A stretch of DNA of 64,000 nt from Pseudomonas ceruminis (GCF_021602025.1 NZ_BQHW01000027.1:1-64000), one strand, 5' to 3'; positions 35,635 to 45,298 are shown, counted from the stretch's first letter. The notes: generated by a model from the letters alone, not told the origin. Made by a program: numbers and translations.

Positions 35635-36609
35635 CTAGAACAATTTCAGCGGTTGCTCATCGAGTGCGGCGGTCTGCTCGCGCAGGGCAAGGATCTGGTC
35701 GCCCCAGTAACGGGGTTGGCCGAACCAGGGGAAGCTGGGAGGGAAGGCCGGGTCATCCCAACGCCGTGCCAGCCAGGCGCTGTAGTGCAGCTGGCGCAGT
35801 GCGCGCAGCGGTTCGATCAGCGCCAGTTCGCGAGGGTCGAAGTCGTGGAACTCGTTGTAGCCGTCGATCAGTTCGGCCAGTTGCCCCAGGCGTTCCTCGC
35901 GGCTGCCGGCAAGCATCATCCACAGGTCCTGCACCGCCGGGCCCATCCGACAGTCGTCGAGGTCGACGACGTGATAAACCTCGTCGCGGTGCATCAGGTT
36001 CCCTGGGTGCAGGTCGCCGTGAAGGCGAATCTGCTTATGTGGGGTGCGCGCATAGATGTCCTCGACCCGCTTGAGCAGGTCGCGGGCTACGGACTCGAAT
36101 GCGGGGAGCAGTTCCCGCGGCACGAAGTTGCCCTCCAGCAGGGTTTGCAGCGAAGCGTGGCCGAAGTTGTCCACAGCCAGCGCTTCGCGGTGTTCGAACG
36201 GTCGCGTCGCTGCAACGGCGTGAAGGCGACCGAGCAACTGCCCGAGGCGGTAGAGCTGGTCGAGGTTGCCAGGTTCCGGGGCGTGACCGCCGCGACGGGG
36301 GAACAACGTGAAACGAAAGCCCTGATGTTCGAACAGGGTCTGGCCATGGTGCTGCATCGGCGCGACCACCGGGACTTCGCAGTCGGCGAGCTCGGCAGTG
36401 AAACGGTGTTCCTCGAGGATCGCTTCATTGCTCCAACGGCCGGGCCGGTAGAACTTGGCAATCAGCGGCTGCTGGTCTTCGATACCTACCTGATAGACGC
36501 GGTTCTCGTAGCTGTTCAGGGCCAGTACGCGAGCGTCGCTGAGAAAGCCGAGGCTTTCCACGGCGTCGAGCACCAGGTCGGGGGTAAGCGTCGCGAAGGG
36601 GTGGGACAT
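35635..36609 (-). CDS. srkA: Stress-response serine/threonine kinase (SrkA/YihE family)
   Basis: A 324-aa choline/aminoglycoside-kinase-fold protein. The N-terminus SHPFATLTPDLVLDAVESLG, the catalytic loop LHGDLHPGNLM and the metal segment HVVDLDDCRMGP match the RdoA/SrkA family, which protects cells against programmed death and envelope stress in E. coli. ATG 36609 with GGAG upstream gives the family-typical start; the frame continues to 36780 but without support. In many relatives dsbA follows srkA; here it does not. Confidence 0.9.
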   Translation of the reverse strand: MSHPFATLTPDLVLDAVESLGFLSDARVLALNSYENRVYQVGIEDQQPLIAKFYRPGRWSNEAILEEHRFTAELADCEVPVVAPMQHHGQTLFEHQGFRFTLFPRRGGHAPEPGNLDQLYRLGQLLGRLHAVAATRPFEHREALAVDNFGHASLQTLLEGNFVPRELLPAFESVARDLLKRVEDIYARTPHKQIRLHGDLHPGNLMHRDEVYHVVDLDDCRMGPAVQDLWMMLAGSREERLGQLAELIDGYNEFHDFDPRELALIEPLRALRQLHYSAWLARRWDDPAFPPSFPWFGQPRYWGDQILALREQTAALDEQPLKLF

Positions 36610-36671
36610 GAGTGCTCCGAAATGGGCTGCAAGGGCCAATGGTATCAGTGCCAGCCCTCGCGCGGGGCAGC

Positions 36672-37436
36672 CTATACCGGCACCCCCAGCAATACATTGG
36701 AGGGATGGAACTGAACCCGTATCACGCTTGCAGCAGCGACCGCCTCGCGTGCCAGCCAATCCCTTTCGGCAAACCCACACAGGGTCTGCCCATTCCCCAG
36801 CGCCAGCCGTACTTCACTGGGTTCATTGCCGTCGGCCAGCACCTCTTCGACGGTCGCATCCAGCACATTGCTGCCCGCCGCAGGCTCATCCGCTGCACCC
36901 AGCAACTGCACCCACCCGGCCTTGAGCAAGGCCACCACCATGGTGCCCAACGTCAGTTCCAGGCGCGCAGTACTGTCGTGGGTGATCAAAGCCTCGATTT
37001 CCAGCCCGCCGCCCAGTGCCAGGCTCACCCGATCATGGCGGCCTTCGCGGCGCAGGCCACTGACCTGCCCTTGCAACTGGTTGCGGGCGCTGGTGCGCAG
37101 CATCAGGCGCCCGAGCAGATCCAGGTCGCTGGACTCTTCGGCCGCTTCCAGAATTTGCGCTTGCAGGGCCTACAGGCGCTGGTACAGGCGCAGCACCCGC
37201 TCACCTTCTACCGACAGCCGTGCGCCGCCACCACCGCGCCCACCGGTACTGCGTTCGACCAGCGGTTGGCGGGCCAGGTTGTTGAGCTCGTCGATGGCGT
37301 CCCAGGCCGCCTTGTAGCTGATACCGGCCGCCTTGGCGGCACGGGTGATCGAACCTTGCTCGGCGATATGCTGGAGCAGGGCGATGCGTTGGGGCCGACG
37401 GGCGATGTGCTGGGTGAGCAGAGCGGGCAAAGACAT
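36672..37436 (-). pseudogene. modE: Molybdate-dependent regulator ModE, interrupted by an amber codon
   Basis: The full ModE reading frame is present: an N-terminal winged helix (ARRPQRIALLQHIAEQGSIT, AAGISYKAAWDAIDEL) and two C-terminal Mop/TOBE molybdate-binding modules (from about codon 105, SARNQLQGQVSGLRR). However, codon 89 is TAG (complement of 37170-37172), where Gln (CAG) would be expected, in the linker just after VLRLYQRL. Both sides are in the same frame, so one base change explains it. Outcomes could be loss of function, an 88-residue DNA-binding fragment blind to molybdate, or amber readthrough. No mod transport genes are adjacent. A sequencing error cannot be excluded. Confidence 0.85.
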
Positions 37437-37462
37437 GGTGGCGCCTATCTGAGACTGACCCG

Positions 37463-38200
37463 TCAAGCTTGCCCCGGTTTTGCCGTGCGTGCCAGGCAAT
37501 ACACGTCAACGCGTCGTGCGCCGGCGCTGCGCAGCAGCTGGGCGATGGCGTGTGCGGTGGCCCCGGTGGTCAGCACATCATCCACCACAGCCACATGCCT
37601 GCCCTTGACCGCATCTTCTGCGGCCAGGGCAAATGCCCGTTGCAGGTTACGGTGGCGAGCCCTGGCGTCCAGGCTTTGCTGGGCGGGTGTTTCGCGTGTG
37701 CGCAGCAGTAAGCGGTCGTTGCAATCTATTGCCAGGCCCTTTGACAACCAGCTTGCCAACATGCCGGCCTGATTGAAGCCGCGCTCGCGCAGTCGACGCC
37801 TGGCCAGCGGTACGGGTAACAGCAGCTCTGGCCTCGGCTGGCCTTCTTCGAAACGGTGGCGCAGGTTCAAGCTGAGCATTTCGGCCATCAAGCGGCCCAG
37901 CGGCCATTGGCTGTTGTGCTTGAAGCGGTGGATCAAGGTGTCCATCGGAAACCCATAGTGCCAGGGCGCAACCACCAGGTCGAAGGCTGGGGCACGGCGG
38001 CTGCACTGGGCGCAGGTCAGCCCGGCCATCGGCAGGGGCAACGCGCAGTGCAGGCAGTACTCATCCAGCCAGGGCAGCGCTTGTTCGCAGGCGATGCACA
38101 AGGGGTAGGGCTGCTGCGCACTTTCATCGCAGAGCAAACAGACCTGATTAATATTTATACACTTGTAAACCAGTGCTTTTAACCAAGGTTGACAGTTCAT
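37463..38200 (-). CDS. comF: ComF-family phosphoribosyltransferase-like protein
   Basis: A 245-aa protein with an N-terminal double zinc-finger-like region (CLLCDES, CIAC, CLHC, CAQC) and a C-terminal phosphoribosyltransferase fold with the PRPP loop VAVVDDVLTTGATAHAI. ComF/GntX relatives act in DNA uptake (natural competence) or in utilising DNA as nutrient. I chose ATG 38200 because family members start about 20 residues before the first Cys pair. Its first 13 codons contain a BirA-type operator serving the divergent bio operon, so expression may be affected by biotin. Confidence 0.88.
   Translation of the reverse strand: MNCQPWLKALVYKCININQVCLLCDESAQQPYPLCIACEQALPWLDEYCLHCALPLPMAGLTCAQCSRRAPAFDLVVAPWHYGFPMDTLIHRFKHNSQWPLGRLMAEMLSLNLRHRFEEGQPRPELLLPVPLARRRLRERGFNQAGMLASWLSKGLAIDCNDRLLLRTRETPAQQSLDARARHRNLQRAFALAAEDAVKGRHVAVVDDVLTTGATAHAIAQLLRSAGARRVDVYCLARTAKPGQA
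38163..38195. promoter_or_regulatory. BirA operator of the biotin operon, embedded in comF
   Basis: TTGTAAACC (38163-38171), a 15-base spacer and GGTTGACAG (38187-38195) match the bacterial BirA consensus TTGTAAACC-N14/15-GGTTTACAA at 16 of 18 half-site positions. A -35-like TTGACA (38189-38194) lies inside the right half, 17 bases before GACTAT, so bound BirA-biotinyl-AMP would block bioB transcription. The site is within codons 2-13 of the divergent comF. Confidence 0.85.
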
Positions 38201-38289
38201 AGGCCTTCCATGACTATGCGAGCTATCCGTGATGCGCTGGTGGGCAGTCCTGTCCCGGCGCCAGCTACAGCCTAAACAAGGAAACACCG

Positions 38290-39348
38290 ATGAGCGCCAG
38301 CACAACTGCAACAACACGTCACGACTGGGCCTTGGCCGAGGTAAAGGCCCTGTTCCTGCAACCGTTCAATGACTTGCTGTTCCAGGCGCAGACCGTGCAC
38401 CGCGCGCATTTCGACCCTAATCGCGTCCAAGTCTCCACCTTGCTGTCGATCAAGACCGGTGCCTGCCCGGAAGATTGCAAATATTGTCCGCAGTCCGGCC
38501 ACTACAACACCGGGCTGGAAAAACAGAAGCTGATGGAAGTGCAGAAAGTGCTGGAAGAAGCCGCACGGGCCAAGGCCATCGGTTCGACCCGCTTCTGCAT
38601 GGGCGCGGCCTGGAAGCACCCGTCCGCCAAAGATATGCCCTACGTGCTGGAGATGGTCAAAGGGGTCAAGGCCATGGGCCTGGAAACCTGCATGACCCTG
38701 GGCAAACTCGACCAGGAGCAGACCCAGGCCCTTGCCCAGGCTGGCCTGGACTACTACAACCACAACCTCGACACTTCGCCAGAGTTCTACGGCAGCATCA
38801 TTACTACCCGCACCTACGCAGAGCGCCTGCAAACCCTGGCCTATGTACGTGATGCCGGGATGAAGATCTGCTCTGGCGGCATCCTGGGCATGGGCGAGTC
38901 GCTGGACGACCGTGCCGGCCTGCTGATCCAGTTGGCCAACCTGCCCGAGCACCCGGAGTCGGTACCGATCAACATGCTGGTGAAAGTAGCTGGCACGCCG
39001 TTGGCCAATGAAGAAGATGTCGACCCGTTCGATTTCATCCGCATGCTGGCGGTCGCACGGATCCTCATGCCGAAGTCCCACGTGCGCCTGTCTGCCGGGC
39101 GCGAGCAGATGAACGAGCAGATGCAGGCCCTGGCATTCATGGCCGGCGCCAATTCGATCTTCTACGGCGAAAAACTGCTGACCACTGCCAACCCGCAGGC
39201 TGACAAGGACATGCAGCTGTTCGCCCGCCTGGGCATCAAGCCCGAAGCACGCGAAGAGCACGCCGACGAAGTGCACCAGGCCGCCATCGAGCAGGCGCTG
39301 GTCGAACAACGCAGCAGCGAACTGTTCTACAACGCCGCGTCTGCCTGA
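38290..39348 (+). CDS. bioB: Biotin synthase
   Basis: A radical-SAM enzyme that inserts sulfur into dethiobiotin to make biotin. This 352-aa protein has the [4Fe-4S] motif [12 protein letters not shown] (Cys-x3-Cys-x2-Cys). The conserved [12 protein letters not shown] and the [11 protein letters not shown] segment around the second cluster are present. It is the first gene of bioB-bioF-bioH-bioC-bioD; bioF starts one base after its stop. Regulation is by the BirA operator upstream. Confidence 0.97.
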   Translation: MSASTTATTRHDWALAEVKALFLQPFNDLLFQAQTVHRAHFDPNRVQVSTLLSIKTGACPEDCKYCPQSGHYNTGLEKQKLMEVQKVLEEAARAKAIGSTRFCMGAAWKHPSAKDMPYVLEMVKGVKAMGLETCMTLGKLDQEQTQALAQAGLDYYNHNLDTSPEFYGSIITTRTYAERLQTLAYVRDAGMKICSGGILGMGESLDDRAGLLIQLANLPEHPESVPINMLVKVAGTPLANEEDVDPFDFIRMLAVARILMPKSHVRLSAGREQMNEQMQALAFMAGANSIFYGEKLLTTANPQADKDMQLFARLGIKPEAREEHADEVHQAAIEQALVEQRSSELFYNAASA

Positions 39349-39349
39349 C

Positions 39350-40522
39350 ATGGCTTTCGACCTGCCAGCACGCCTGGCCGAACGGCGCGCTGCGGACCTG
39401 TATCGGCAGCGGCCACTGCTGGAAAGCCCGCAAGGGCCGGAGGTGGTGGTGGATGGCCAGCCACTGCTGGCCTTCTGCAGCAATGACTACCTGGGCCTGG
39501 CCAACCACCCCGAGGTCGTCGCCGCCTGGCAGGCGGGCGCCGAGCGCTGGGGTGTCGGCGGCGGCGCGTCGCACCTGGTGATTGGCCACAGCACCCCGCA
39601 CCATCAGGTTGAAGAGGCACTGGCTGAGTTGACCGGTCGCCCACGTGCGCTGCTGTTTTCCACCGGGTACATGGCCAACCTCGGCGCCATTACGGCGTTG
39701 GTGGGGCAGGGCGATACTGTGCTGCAAGACCGCCTCAACCATGCCTCGTTGCTCGATGGCGGCCTGCTCAGCGGCGCCCGTTTCAGCCGTTACCTGCACA
39801 ACGATGCGGCAAGCCTGGCCAGCCGCCTGGATAAAGCCAGCGGCAACACCCTGGTGGTCACCGACGGCGTGTTCAGCATGGACGGCGACCTTGCCGATCT
39901 GCCAGCGCTGGCCAAGGTCGCGCGGGCGCGGGGCGCCTGGTTGATGGTCGATGATGCTCATGGCCTGGGGACCTTGGGGGCTCAGGGCGGCGGTATCGTC
40001 GAGCACTTCGGCCTGGGCATCGATGATGTGCCGGTGCTGATCGGTACGCTGGGCAAGGCCTGTGGCACGGCGGGTGCCTTTGTCGCTGGCAGTGAAGCGT
40101 TGATCGAGGCGCTGGTGCAGTTCGCCAGGCCCTACATCTACACCACCAGCCAGCCGCCGGCACTGGCCTGCGCCACGCTCAAGAGCCTGGAATTGCTGCG
40201 CCGCGAAACCTGGCGCCGGGAACACTTGGCGGCGTTGATCCGCCAGTTCCGCCAGGGCGCCGAGCAGATTGGCCTGCACCTGATGGACAGCCCCACCCCG
40301 ATCCAGCCGATCGTGATTGGCGACAGTGCGCAGGCATTGCGCCTGTCACGCATGTTGCGTGAACGCGGCATGCTGGTGACCGCCATCCGCCCGCCTACTG
40401 TGCCCGCTGGCAGCGCCCGCCTGCGGGTCACCCTGAGCGCCGCGCACAGCGAGGCGCAGGTGCAGCTATTGTTGAATGCATTGGCCGATTGTTATCCACA
40501 GCTGGAGGCCGCCGATGCGTAA
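39350..40522 (+). CDS. bioF: 8-amino-7-oxononanoate synthase
   Basis: A PLP enzyme that joins pimeloyl-ACP and L-alanine to give KAPA, the first committed ring precursor of biotin. The 390-aa protein has the PLP Lys in [14 protein letters not shown], the Asp/His pair in [12 protein letters not shown] and the N-terminal [15 protein letters not shown]. It lies one base after bioB and overlaps bioH by 8 bp, indicating coupled translation. Confidence 0.96.
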   Translation: MAFDLPARLAERRAADLYRQRPLLESPQGPEVVVDGQPLLAFCSNDYLGLANHPEVVAAWQAGAERWGVGGGASHLVIGHSTPHHQVEEALAELTGRPRALLFSTGYMANLGAITALVGQGDTVLQDRLNHASLLDGGLLSGARFSRYLHNDAASLASRLDKASGNTLVVTDGVFSMDGDLADLPALAKVARARGAWLMVDDAHGLGTLGAQGGGIVEHFGLGIDDVPVLIGTLGKACGTAGAFVAGSEALIEALVQFARPYIYTTSQPPALACATLKSLELLRRETWRREHLAALIRQFRQGAEQIGLHLMDSPTPIQPIVIGDSAQALRLSRMLRERGMLVTAIRPPTVPAGSARLRVTLSAAHSEAQVQLLLNALADCYPQLEAADA

Positions 40523-41246
40523 CCGATTGATCCTTTTGCCTGGCTGGGGGCTGGGCACTGCGGCGCTGGAACCGCTGGCCGCCAGTTTGCGCGCCCAGGA
40601 TGCCCGTCTGCAGGTCGAGCTGATGCCCTTGCCGGAACTGCCTGACGCCGATGTACAGGCATGGGTCGACCATCTTGACCGCAAGTTGCCCAGCGATGCC
40701 TGGCTGGGGGGCTGGTCGCTTGGCGGCATGCTTGCCAGCGAGCTGGCGCGCAAGCGCGGCGACCACTGCTGCGGGTTGCTGACCCTGGCCAGCAACCCCA
40801 GTTTCGTGGCGCGGGGGGATTGGCCACATGGCATGGCCGATGACACCTTCGGTACGTTTCTCGACGGTTGCCGCAGCCATACCTCGGTGACCCTCAAGCG
40901 TTTCCGGACCTTGTGCAGCGAGGGTGCCCTGCAGCCGCGCACGCTGTTGCGCCAGCTGGGTGTCGGCGTGCCGGACACCGACCCGCTCTATCTGGCCACC
41001 GGGCTTGAAGTACTGGCCAAGCTCGATACCCGCGAAGCACTACAAACCTACGCAGGCCCGCAACTGCACCTGTTCGCCGGCAGCGACGCGCTGGTGCCCC
41101 CGGAAGCGGCCAAGGCGCTGTGCGAACTGCTGCCCGACGTCGAGGTCGGGCTGGTTGAAGACAGTTCCCACGCCTTCCTGCTGGAGTACCCACAGGAGCT
41201 GGCGGCGGGCATCAAGAATTTTCTGCATGAGAGTGGCGATGACTAA
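40515..41246 (+). CDS. bioH: Pimeloyl-ACP methyl ester esterase
   Basis: An alpha/beta-hydrolase that removes the methyl group from pimeloyl-ACP methyl ester. This 243-aa protein begins [17 protein letters not shown]. The catalytic triad is Ser in GGWSLGGML, Asp in [11 protein letters not shown] and His in [12 protein letters not shown] chose ATG 40515, overlapping the bioF stop by 8 bases; an earlier ATG at 40476 is inside bioF and adds residues not seen in the family. Confidence 0.93.
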   Translation: MRNRLILLPGWGLGTAALEPLAASLRAQDARLQVELMPLPELPDADVQAWVDHLDRKLPSDAWLGGWSLGGMLASELARKRGDHCCGLLTLASNPSFVARGDWPHGMADDTFGTFLDGCRSHTSVTLKRFRTLCSEGALQPRTLLRQLGVGVPDTDPLYLATGLEVLAKLDTREALQTYAGPQLHLFAGSDALVPPEAAKALCELLPDVEVGLVEDSSHAFLLEYPQELAAGIKNFLHESGDD

Positions 41247-42057
41247 CCTTTCCCATCCAACCCTGCCAGGCGCTTTGCCGGACAAGCGCCAGGTCGCGGC
41301 GTCGTTCTCCCGTGCGGCGGCCAGCTACGACAGCGTGGCGGCGCTGCAGCGCGCCGTGGGCATGAGCCTGTTGGAACATCTGCCCGACCCGTTGATGCCT
41401 TCACGCTGGCTGGACCTTGGCAGTGGCACCGGGCACTTCAGCCGTGTGCTGGCCGAGCGTTTCGCATCAGCAAGTGGGGTGGCCGTGGACATTGCCGAGG
41501 GTATGTTGCGCCATGCCCGCGGCGAGCAGGGTGGGGCCCAGTACCATGTGGCGGGCGACGCTGAGCGCCTGCCGCTGCGCGATGCCAGTGTCGACCTGGT
41601 GTTTTCCAGCCTGGCGGTGCAGTGGTGCGGGCAGTTCGCCAGTGTGTTGGCCGAAGCCAGACGGGTATTGCGCCCCGGCGGTTTGCTAGCTTTCAGCAGC
41701 CTGTGTGTCGGTACCCTTGATGAACTGCGCGCCAGTTGGCAGGCCGTGGATGGCAGGGTACATGTCAATCGCTTCCGCCGCTTCGAGGATTACCAGCGCC
41801 TGTGCGCGGCAAGTGGCTTTGAGTTACTGGGCCTTGAACGCCAGCCACATGTGCTGCACTACCCGGATGTGCGCAGCCTGACCCATGAGCTCAAGGCACT
41901 TGGCGCGCATAACCTCAACCCTGGCCGGCCTGCCGGTCTGACCGGCCGCGCCCGCATGCAGGGCTTCTTGCAGGCGTATGAAGCGTTTCGCCAGCCTCAG
42001 GGGCTGCCAGCCACCTACCAGGTGGTCTATGGTGTGTTGCGCAAGCCACAGGCATGA
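41239..42057 (+). CDS. bioC: Malonyl-ACP O-methyltransferase
   Basis: A SAM-dependent methyltransferase that caps malonyl-ACP so it can enter fatty-acid synthesis for pimelate formation. The 272-aa protein has [20 protein letters not shown], the usual BioC N-terminus, and SAM motif [17 protein letters not shown]. The ATG at 41239 overlaps the bioH stop by 8 bases; an ATG at 41227 (MRVAMTNL) is an alternative. BioC and BioH together open and close the pimeloyl pathway. Confidence 0.93.
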   Translation: MTNLSHPTLPGALPDKRQVAASFSRAAASYDSVAALQRAVGMSLLEHLPDPLMPSRWLDLGSGTGHFSRVLAERFASASGVAVDIAEGMLRHARGEQGGAQYHVAGDAERLPLRDASVDLVFSSLAVQWCGQFASVLAEARRVLRPGGLLAFSSLCVGTLDELRASWQAVDGRVHVNRFRRFEDYQRLCAASGFELLGLERQPHVLHYPDVRSLTHELKALGAHNLNPGRPAGLTGRARMQGFLQAYEAFRQPQGLPATYQVVYGVLRKPQA

Positions 42058-42067
42058 GAGGAGCGAG

Positions 42068-42748
42068 ATGAGCCAGGCCTATTTCATCGCCGGGACCGAT
42101 ACCGATGTCGGCAAGACCACCATTGCCGCTGGCCTGCTGCATGCCGCGCGGCTGCAAGGCCTGAGTACGCTGGGCGCCAAGCCGGTGGCGTCCGGCTGCA
42201 CCGTGACGGCAAAGGGGCTGCGCAATGCCGATGCCCAGGCGCTGATCGACCAAAGCACGTTCAAGCTGGCCTATGAAGCGATCAACCCCTTTGCCTTCGA
42301 GCCGGCCATCGCACCGCACGTGGCCGCGCGTGAGGCGGGCGTTGCGCTGGAGGTGCCTGCACTGCTGAAGGCAATGAAACACGTGCTGGATCAGGGCGCG
42401 GACTTCACCTTGGTCGAAGGCGCGGGTGGCTGGCGGGTACCGTTGTCCGATCATGCCAACCTCTCCGACCTGGCCATCGCCCTGAAGCTGCCGGTGATTC
42501 TTGTAGTAGGCGTGCGCCTGGGCTGCATCAACCACGCCCTGCTCAGCGCCGAGGCGATTGCCCGTGACGGGCTGCAACTGGCAGGCTGGGTGGCCAACAT
42601 CATCGAGCCGCGCACTTCGCGCCTGGAAGAGAACCTGGCCAGTCTGGCCGAGCGCTTGCCAGCGCCTTGCCTGGGGCGCGTGCCCCGGCTCAAGCACGCG
42701 AGTGCCGAAGCGGTGGCGGCGCATCTGCAGCTGGATTTGCTGGATTAG
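42068..42748 (+). CDS. bioD: Dethiobiotin synthetase
   Basis: An ATP-dependent enzyme that closes the ureido ring to make dethiobiotin. The 226-aa protein has the P-loop GTDTDVGKTTIAAG near the start and VEGAGGWRVPLSD, matching the family. It is preceded by GAGAGGAGCGAG and lies 10 bp after bioC. It is the last gene of the operon; bioA is not in the window, as is usual in pseudomonads. Confidence 0.96.
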   Translation: MSQAYFIAGTDTDVGKTTIAAGLLHAARLQGLSTLGAKPVASGCTVTAKGLRNADAQALIDQSTFKLAYEAINPFAFEPAIAPHVAAREAGVALEVPALLKAMKHVLDQGADFTLVEGAGGWRVPLSDHANLSDLAIALKLPVILVVGVRLGCINHALLSAEAIARDGLQLAGWVANIIEPRTSRLEENLASLAERLPAPCLGRVPRLKHASAEAVAAHLQLDLLD

Positions 42749-42780
42749 TTGAGGGGCCGCTCAGGGCTGTCATATGTCCA

Positions 42781-42805
42781 TGGCCTATCAACTAGCACTA
42801 GGCCA
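42781..42805. terminator. Weak inverted repeat after bioD
   Basis: TGGCCTA (42781-42787) and TAGGCCA (42799-42805) flank 11 bases, about 35 bp after the bioD stop. There is no U-run, so it could be a terminator stem or an operator for the small gene that follows. Confidence 0.35.
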
Positions 42806-42885
42806 TTAGGGATTTAAACGGGCCTTTTCTACCTTGGCCTGCTTTAATTGACCCTGCTCACATCCAGCGTCATTGGAGTTTTGAC

Positions 42886-43182
42886 ATGGAAATCACCGGT
42901 AGCTCCGCCTACTACGCGGGCCTCAGCGCCATTCAGACCGGGCAGAACCGCATCGACCAGGCCGCCGGCCAGATCGCCAACACCACGGTCGAACGCGCCG
43001 CCACCAGCCAGTCCAGCGACTTTCAGGCCGAGCGCCTGCGGGCGGTGGATCGCAGCCAACAGATGGACCTGGCCACCAGCACTGTGCAGCTTGCCCTGGG
43101 TAAAACCGAGGTCGAGCTGGGTGTGAAGGTTGCCAAAGCTTCCGACGAAATGCTCGGTCGCTTCATCGACACCTACGCCTGA
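42886..43182 (+). CDS. 98-aa protein resembling fused ends of a flagellar rod/hook protein
   Basis: The N-terminus (SSAYYAGLSAIQTGQNRIDQ then AAGQIANTTVER) looks like the first helix of axial flagellar proteins (pattern A..GL.A...R.D..A..IAN). The C-terminus (ELGVKVAKASDEMLGRFIDT) looks like their last helix (VKV.KT.DEMLG). The middle domain is absent. There is no signal peptide or membrane helix. Small proteins of this pattern are found in pseudomonads outside flagellar clusters; I do not know their function. A possible role is as a helical-bundle adaptor. The ribosome site is weak (GGAGTTTTGAC). Confidence 0.7.
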   Translation: MEITGSSAYYAGLSAIQTGQNRIDQAAGQIANTTVERAATSQSSDFQAERLRAVDRSQQMDLATSTVQLALGKTEVELGVKVAKASDEMLGRFIDTYA

Positions 43183-43475
43183 CCCTCAGGCACCCCCACG
43201 AAACCACCATGGAAGCGGGTTTACCCGCGAATGTGTCCTGCCAGAGACCCTTACGGTTTGGCAGGGCTTATTCGCCGGTAAACCTGCGGCTGCACGCGCG
43301 TTTTTTGTGCGATGGCATAAAAGCCATCTTTCGCGGCGTAAATGGCACCATAGTCCCTCCTTGACATCGGGCCATGCTAAACGTAAGTTTCAAACAACTG
43401 TTTGACCGAAAGCCACCCAAGAGCTGGTCGGTATCAGCGGTCTCCCCACCGGACTCATCACAGAGGTTCATCGCA
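43183..43475. other. Gap with palindromes before the acyl-CoA dehydrogenase gene
   Basis: This 293-bp gap holds a dispersed palindrome GCGGGT-TT-ACCCGC (43215-43228) with a degenerate inverted partner at 43271-43289, and then a PsrA-like operator at 43390-43405. No RNA or small gene is supported. Confidence 0.5.
43390..43405. promoter_or_regulatory. PsrA-type operator upstream of the acyl-CoA dehydrogenase
   Basis: TCAAACA-AC-TGTTTGA contains CAAAC-N4-GTTTG, an exact fit to the published form of the PsrA site (C/G-AAAC-N2-4-GTTT-G/C). PsrA is a TetR-family repressor in Pseudomonas released by long-chain fatty acids and known to control acyl-CoA dehydrogenase genes. It sits 71-86 bp before the ATG. 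Confidence 0.75.
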
Positions 43476-45281
43476 ATGCCTGATTACAAAGCCCCCTTGC
43501 GTGATATTCGTTTCGTTCGCGACGAGCTGCTCGGCTACGAGGCGCACTATCAGAGCCTGCCGGGTTGCCAGGACGCCACGCCTGACATGGTTGACGCGAT
43601 CCTCGAAGAAGGCGCGAAGTTCTGTGAACAGGTGCTGGCCCCGCTGAACCGTGTTGGTGACCTGGAAGGCTGCACCTGGAGCGAGTCGGGCGTGAAGACG
43701 CCTACCGGCTTCAAGGAAGCCTATGAGCAGTTTGTCGAGGGCGGCTGGCCGAGCCTGGCGCACGATGTCGCCCATGGTGGCCAAGGCCTGCCAGAGTCGT
43801 TGGGCCTGGCCCTGAGCGAGATGGTCGGGGAGTCCAACTGGTCATGGGGCATGTACCCAGGCCTGTCCCATGGTGCGATGAACACGATTTCCGCCCATGG
43901 CACTGCTGAGCAGCAGGAGGTCTACCTGACCAAGCTGGTATCCGGCGAATGGACCGGCACCATGTGCCTGACCGAACCGCACTGTGGTACCGACCTGGGC
44001 ATGCTGCGTACCAAGGCCGAACCGCAGGCCGACGGCTCCTACAAGATTTCCGGGACCAAGATCTTCATCTCTGCCGGCGAACACGACATGGCCGGCAACA
44101 TTGTCCATATCGTTCTGGCCCGCCTGCCCGACGCACCCGCCGGCACCAAAGGCATCTCCCTGTTCATCGTGCCCAAGTTCCTGCCCACCGCCGAAGGCGG
44201 CGTGGGTGAGCGCAATGGCGTGAGCTGTGGCTCGATCGAGCACAAGATGGGCATCCACGGCAACGCTACCTGCGTGATGAACTTCGACAGCGCCACCGGT
44301 TACCTGATTGGCCCGGCGAACAAGGGCCTGAATTGCATGTTCACCTTCATGAACACCGCTCGCCTGGGTACCGCGCTGCAAGGCCTGGCCCACGCCGAGG
44401 TGGCGTTCCAGGGTGGCTTGAAATACGCCCGTGACCGTCTGCAGATGCGTTCGCTGACCGGCCCTAAAGCCCCGGACAAGGCCGCTGACCCGATCATCGT
44501 CCACCCGGACGTGCGTCGCATGCTGCTGACCATGAAAGCCTTCGCCGAAGGCAATCGTGCAATGGTGTACTTCACCGCCAAGCAGGTGGACATCGTCAAG
44601 TACAGCCAGGACGAGGAAGAGCGCAAGAAGGCCGATGCGCTGCTGGCCTTCCTGACCCCGATCGCCAAAGCCTTCATGACCGAAGTCGGCTTCGAGGCGG
44701 CCAACCATGGCGTGCAGATCTACGGCGGCCACGGCTTCATTGCCGAGTGGGGCATGGAGCAGAACGTGCGCGACAGCCGTATCTCCATGCTGTACGAAGG
44801 CACCACCGGCATCCAGGCACTCGACCTGCTGGGCCGCAAAGTGCTGATGACCCAGGGCGAGGCGCTCAAGGGCTTCACCAAGATCGTGCACAAGTTCTGC
44901 CAGGCGCAGGAAGGCGTTGAAGCGGTCAAAGAGTTCGTCGAGCCACTGGCTGCGCTGAACAAGGAATGGGGCGAGCTGACCATGAAGGTGGGCATGGCTG
45001 CCATGAAGGACCGCGAGGAAGTGGGCGCTGCGTCGGTGGACTACCTGATGTACTCCGGTTATGCCTGCCTGGCGTACTTCTGGGCCGACATCGCTCGCCT
45101 GGCTGCCGAGAAGCTGGCTGCCGGTACCTCGGAAGAGGCGTTCTACACTGCCAAGCTGCAGACTGCGCGCTTCTACTTCCAGCGCATCCTGCCGCGCACC
45201 CGCGCTCACGTGGCGGCGATGCTGTCCGGTGCCGGTAACCTCATGGCAATGAAGGAAGAGGACTTCGGTCTGTCGATCTGA
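43476..45281 (+). CDS. Acyl-CoA dehydrogenase (601 aa, FadE-type with C-terminal extension)
   Basis: A flavoenzyme that makes the first double bond in fatty-acid beta-oxidation. The N-terminus MPDYKAPLRDIRFVRDELL is typical of this 590-600-aa subgroup. Flavin-binding MCLTEPHCGTDLG, ISGTKIFISAGEH and the catalytic-Glu loop MLYEGTTGIQALDLLGRKV are present, followed by the extra C-terminal domain. ATG 43476 has AGAGG upstream. It is paralogous to the dehydrogenase at 46903; from memory the KT2440 pair PP_0368/PP_0370 occupies this position and works on medium-chain or aryl-acyl substrates. It is likely controlled by the PsrA-type site. Confidence 0.92.
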   Translation: MPDYKAPLRDIRFVRDELLGYEAHYQSLPGCQDATPDMVDAILEEGAKFCEQVLAPLNRVGDLEGCTWSESGVKTPTGFKEAYEQFVEGGWPSLAHDVAHGGQGLPESLGLALSEMVGESNWSWGMYPGLSHGAMNTISAHGTAEQQEVYLTKLVSGEWTGTMCLTEPHCGTDLGMLRTKAEPQADGSYKISGTKIFISAGEHDMAGNIVHIVLARLPDAPAGTKGISLFIVPKFLPTAEGGVGERNGVSCGSIEHKMGIHGNATCVMNFDSATGYLIGPANKGLNCMFTFMNTARLGTALQGLAHAEVAFQGGLKYARDRLQMRSLTGPKAPDKAADPIIVHPDVRRMLLTMKAFAEGNRAMVYFTAKQVDIVKYSQDEEERKKADALLAFLTPIAKAFMTEVGFEAANHGVQIYGGHGFIAEWGMEQNVRDSRISMLYEGTTGIQALDLLGRKVLMTQGEALKGFTKIVHKFCQAQEGVEAVKEFVEPLAALNKEWGELTMKVGMAAMKDREEVGAASVDYLMYSGYACLAYFWADIARLAAEKLAAGTSEEAFYTAKLQTARFYFQRILPRTRAHVAAMLSGAGNLMAMKEEDFGLSI

Positions 45282-45298
45282 TCCTGTCGTTTGCCAGC

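Noticed and set aside
40476-40514. Upstream start for bioH
   Set aside because: It would place 13 extra residues inside bioF; the family N-terminus begins at 40515.
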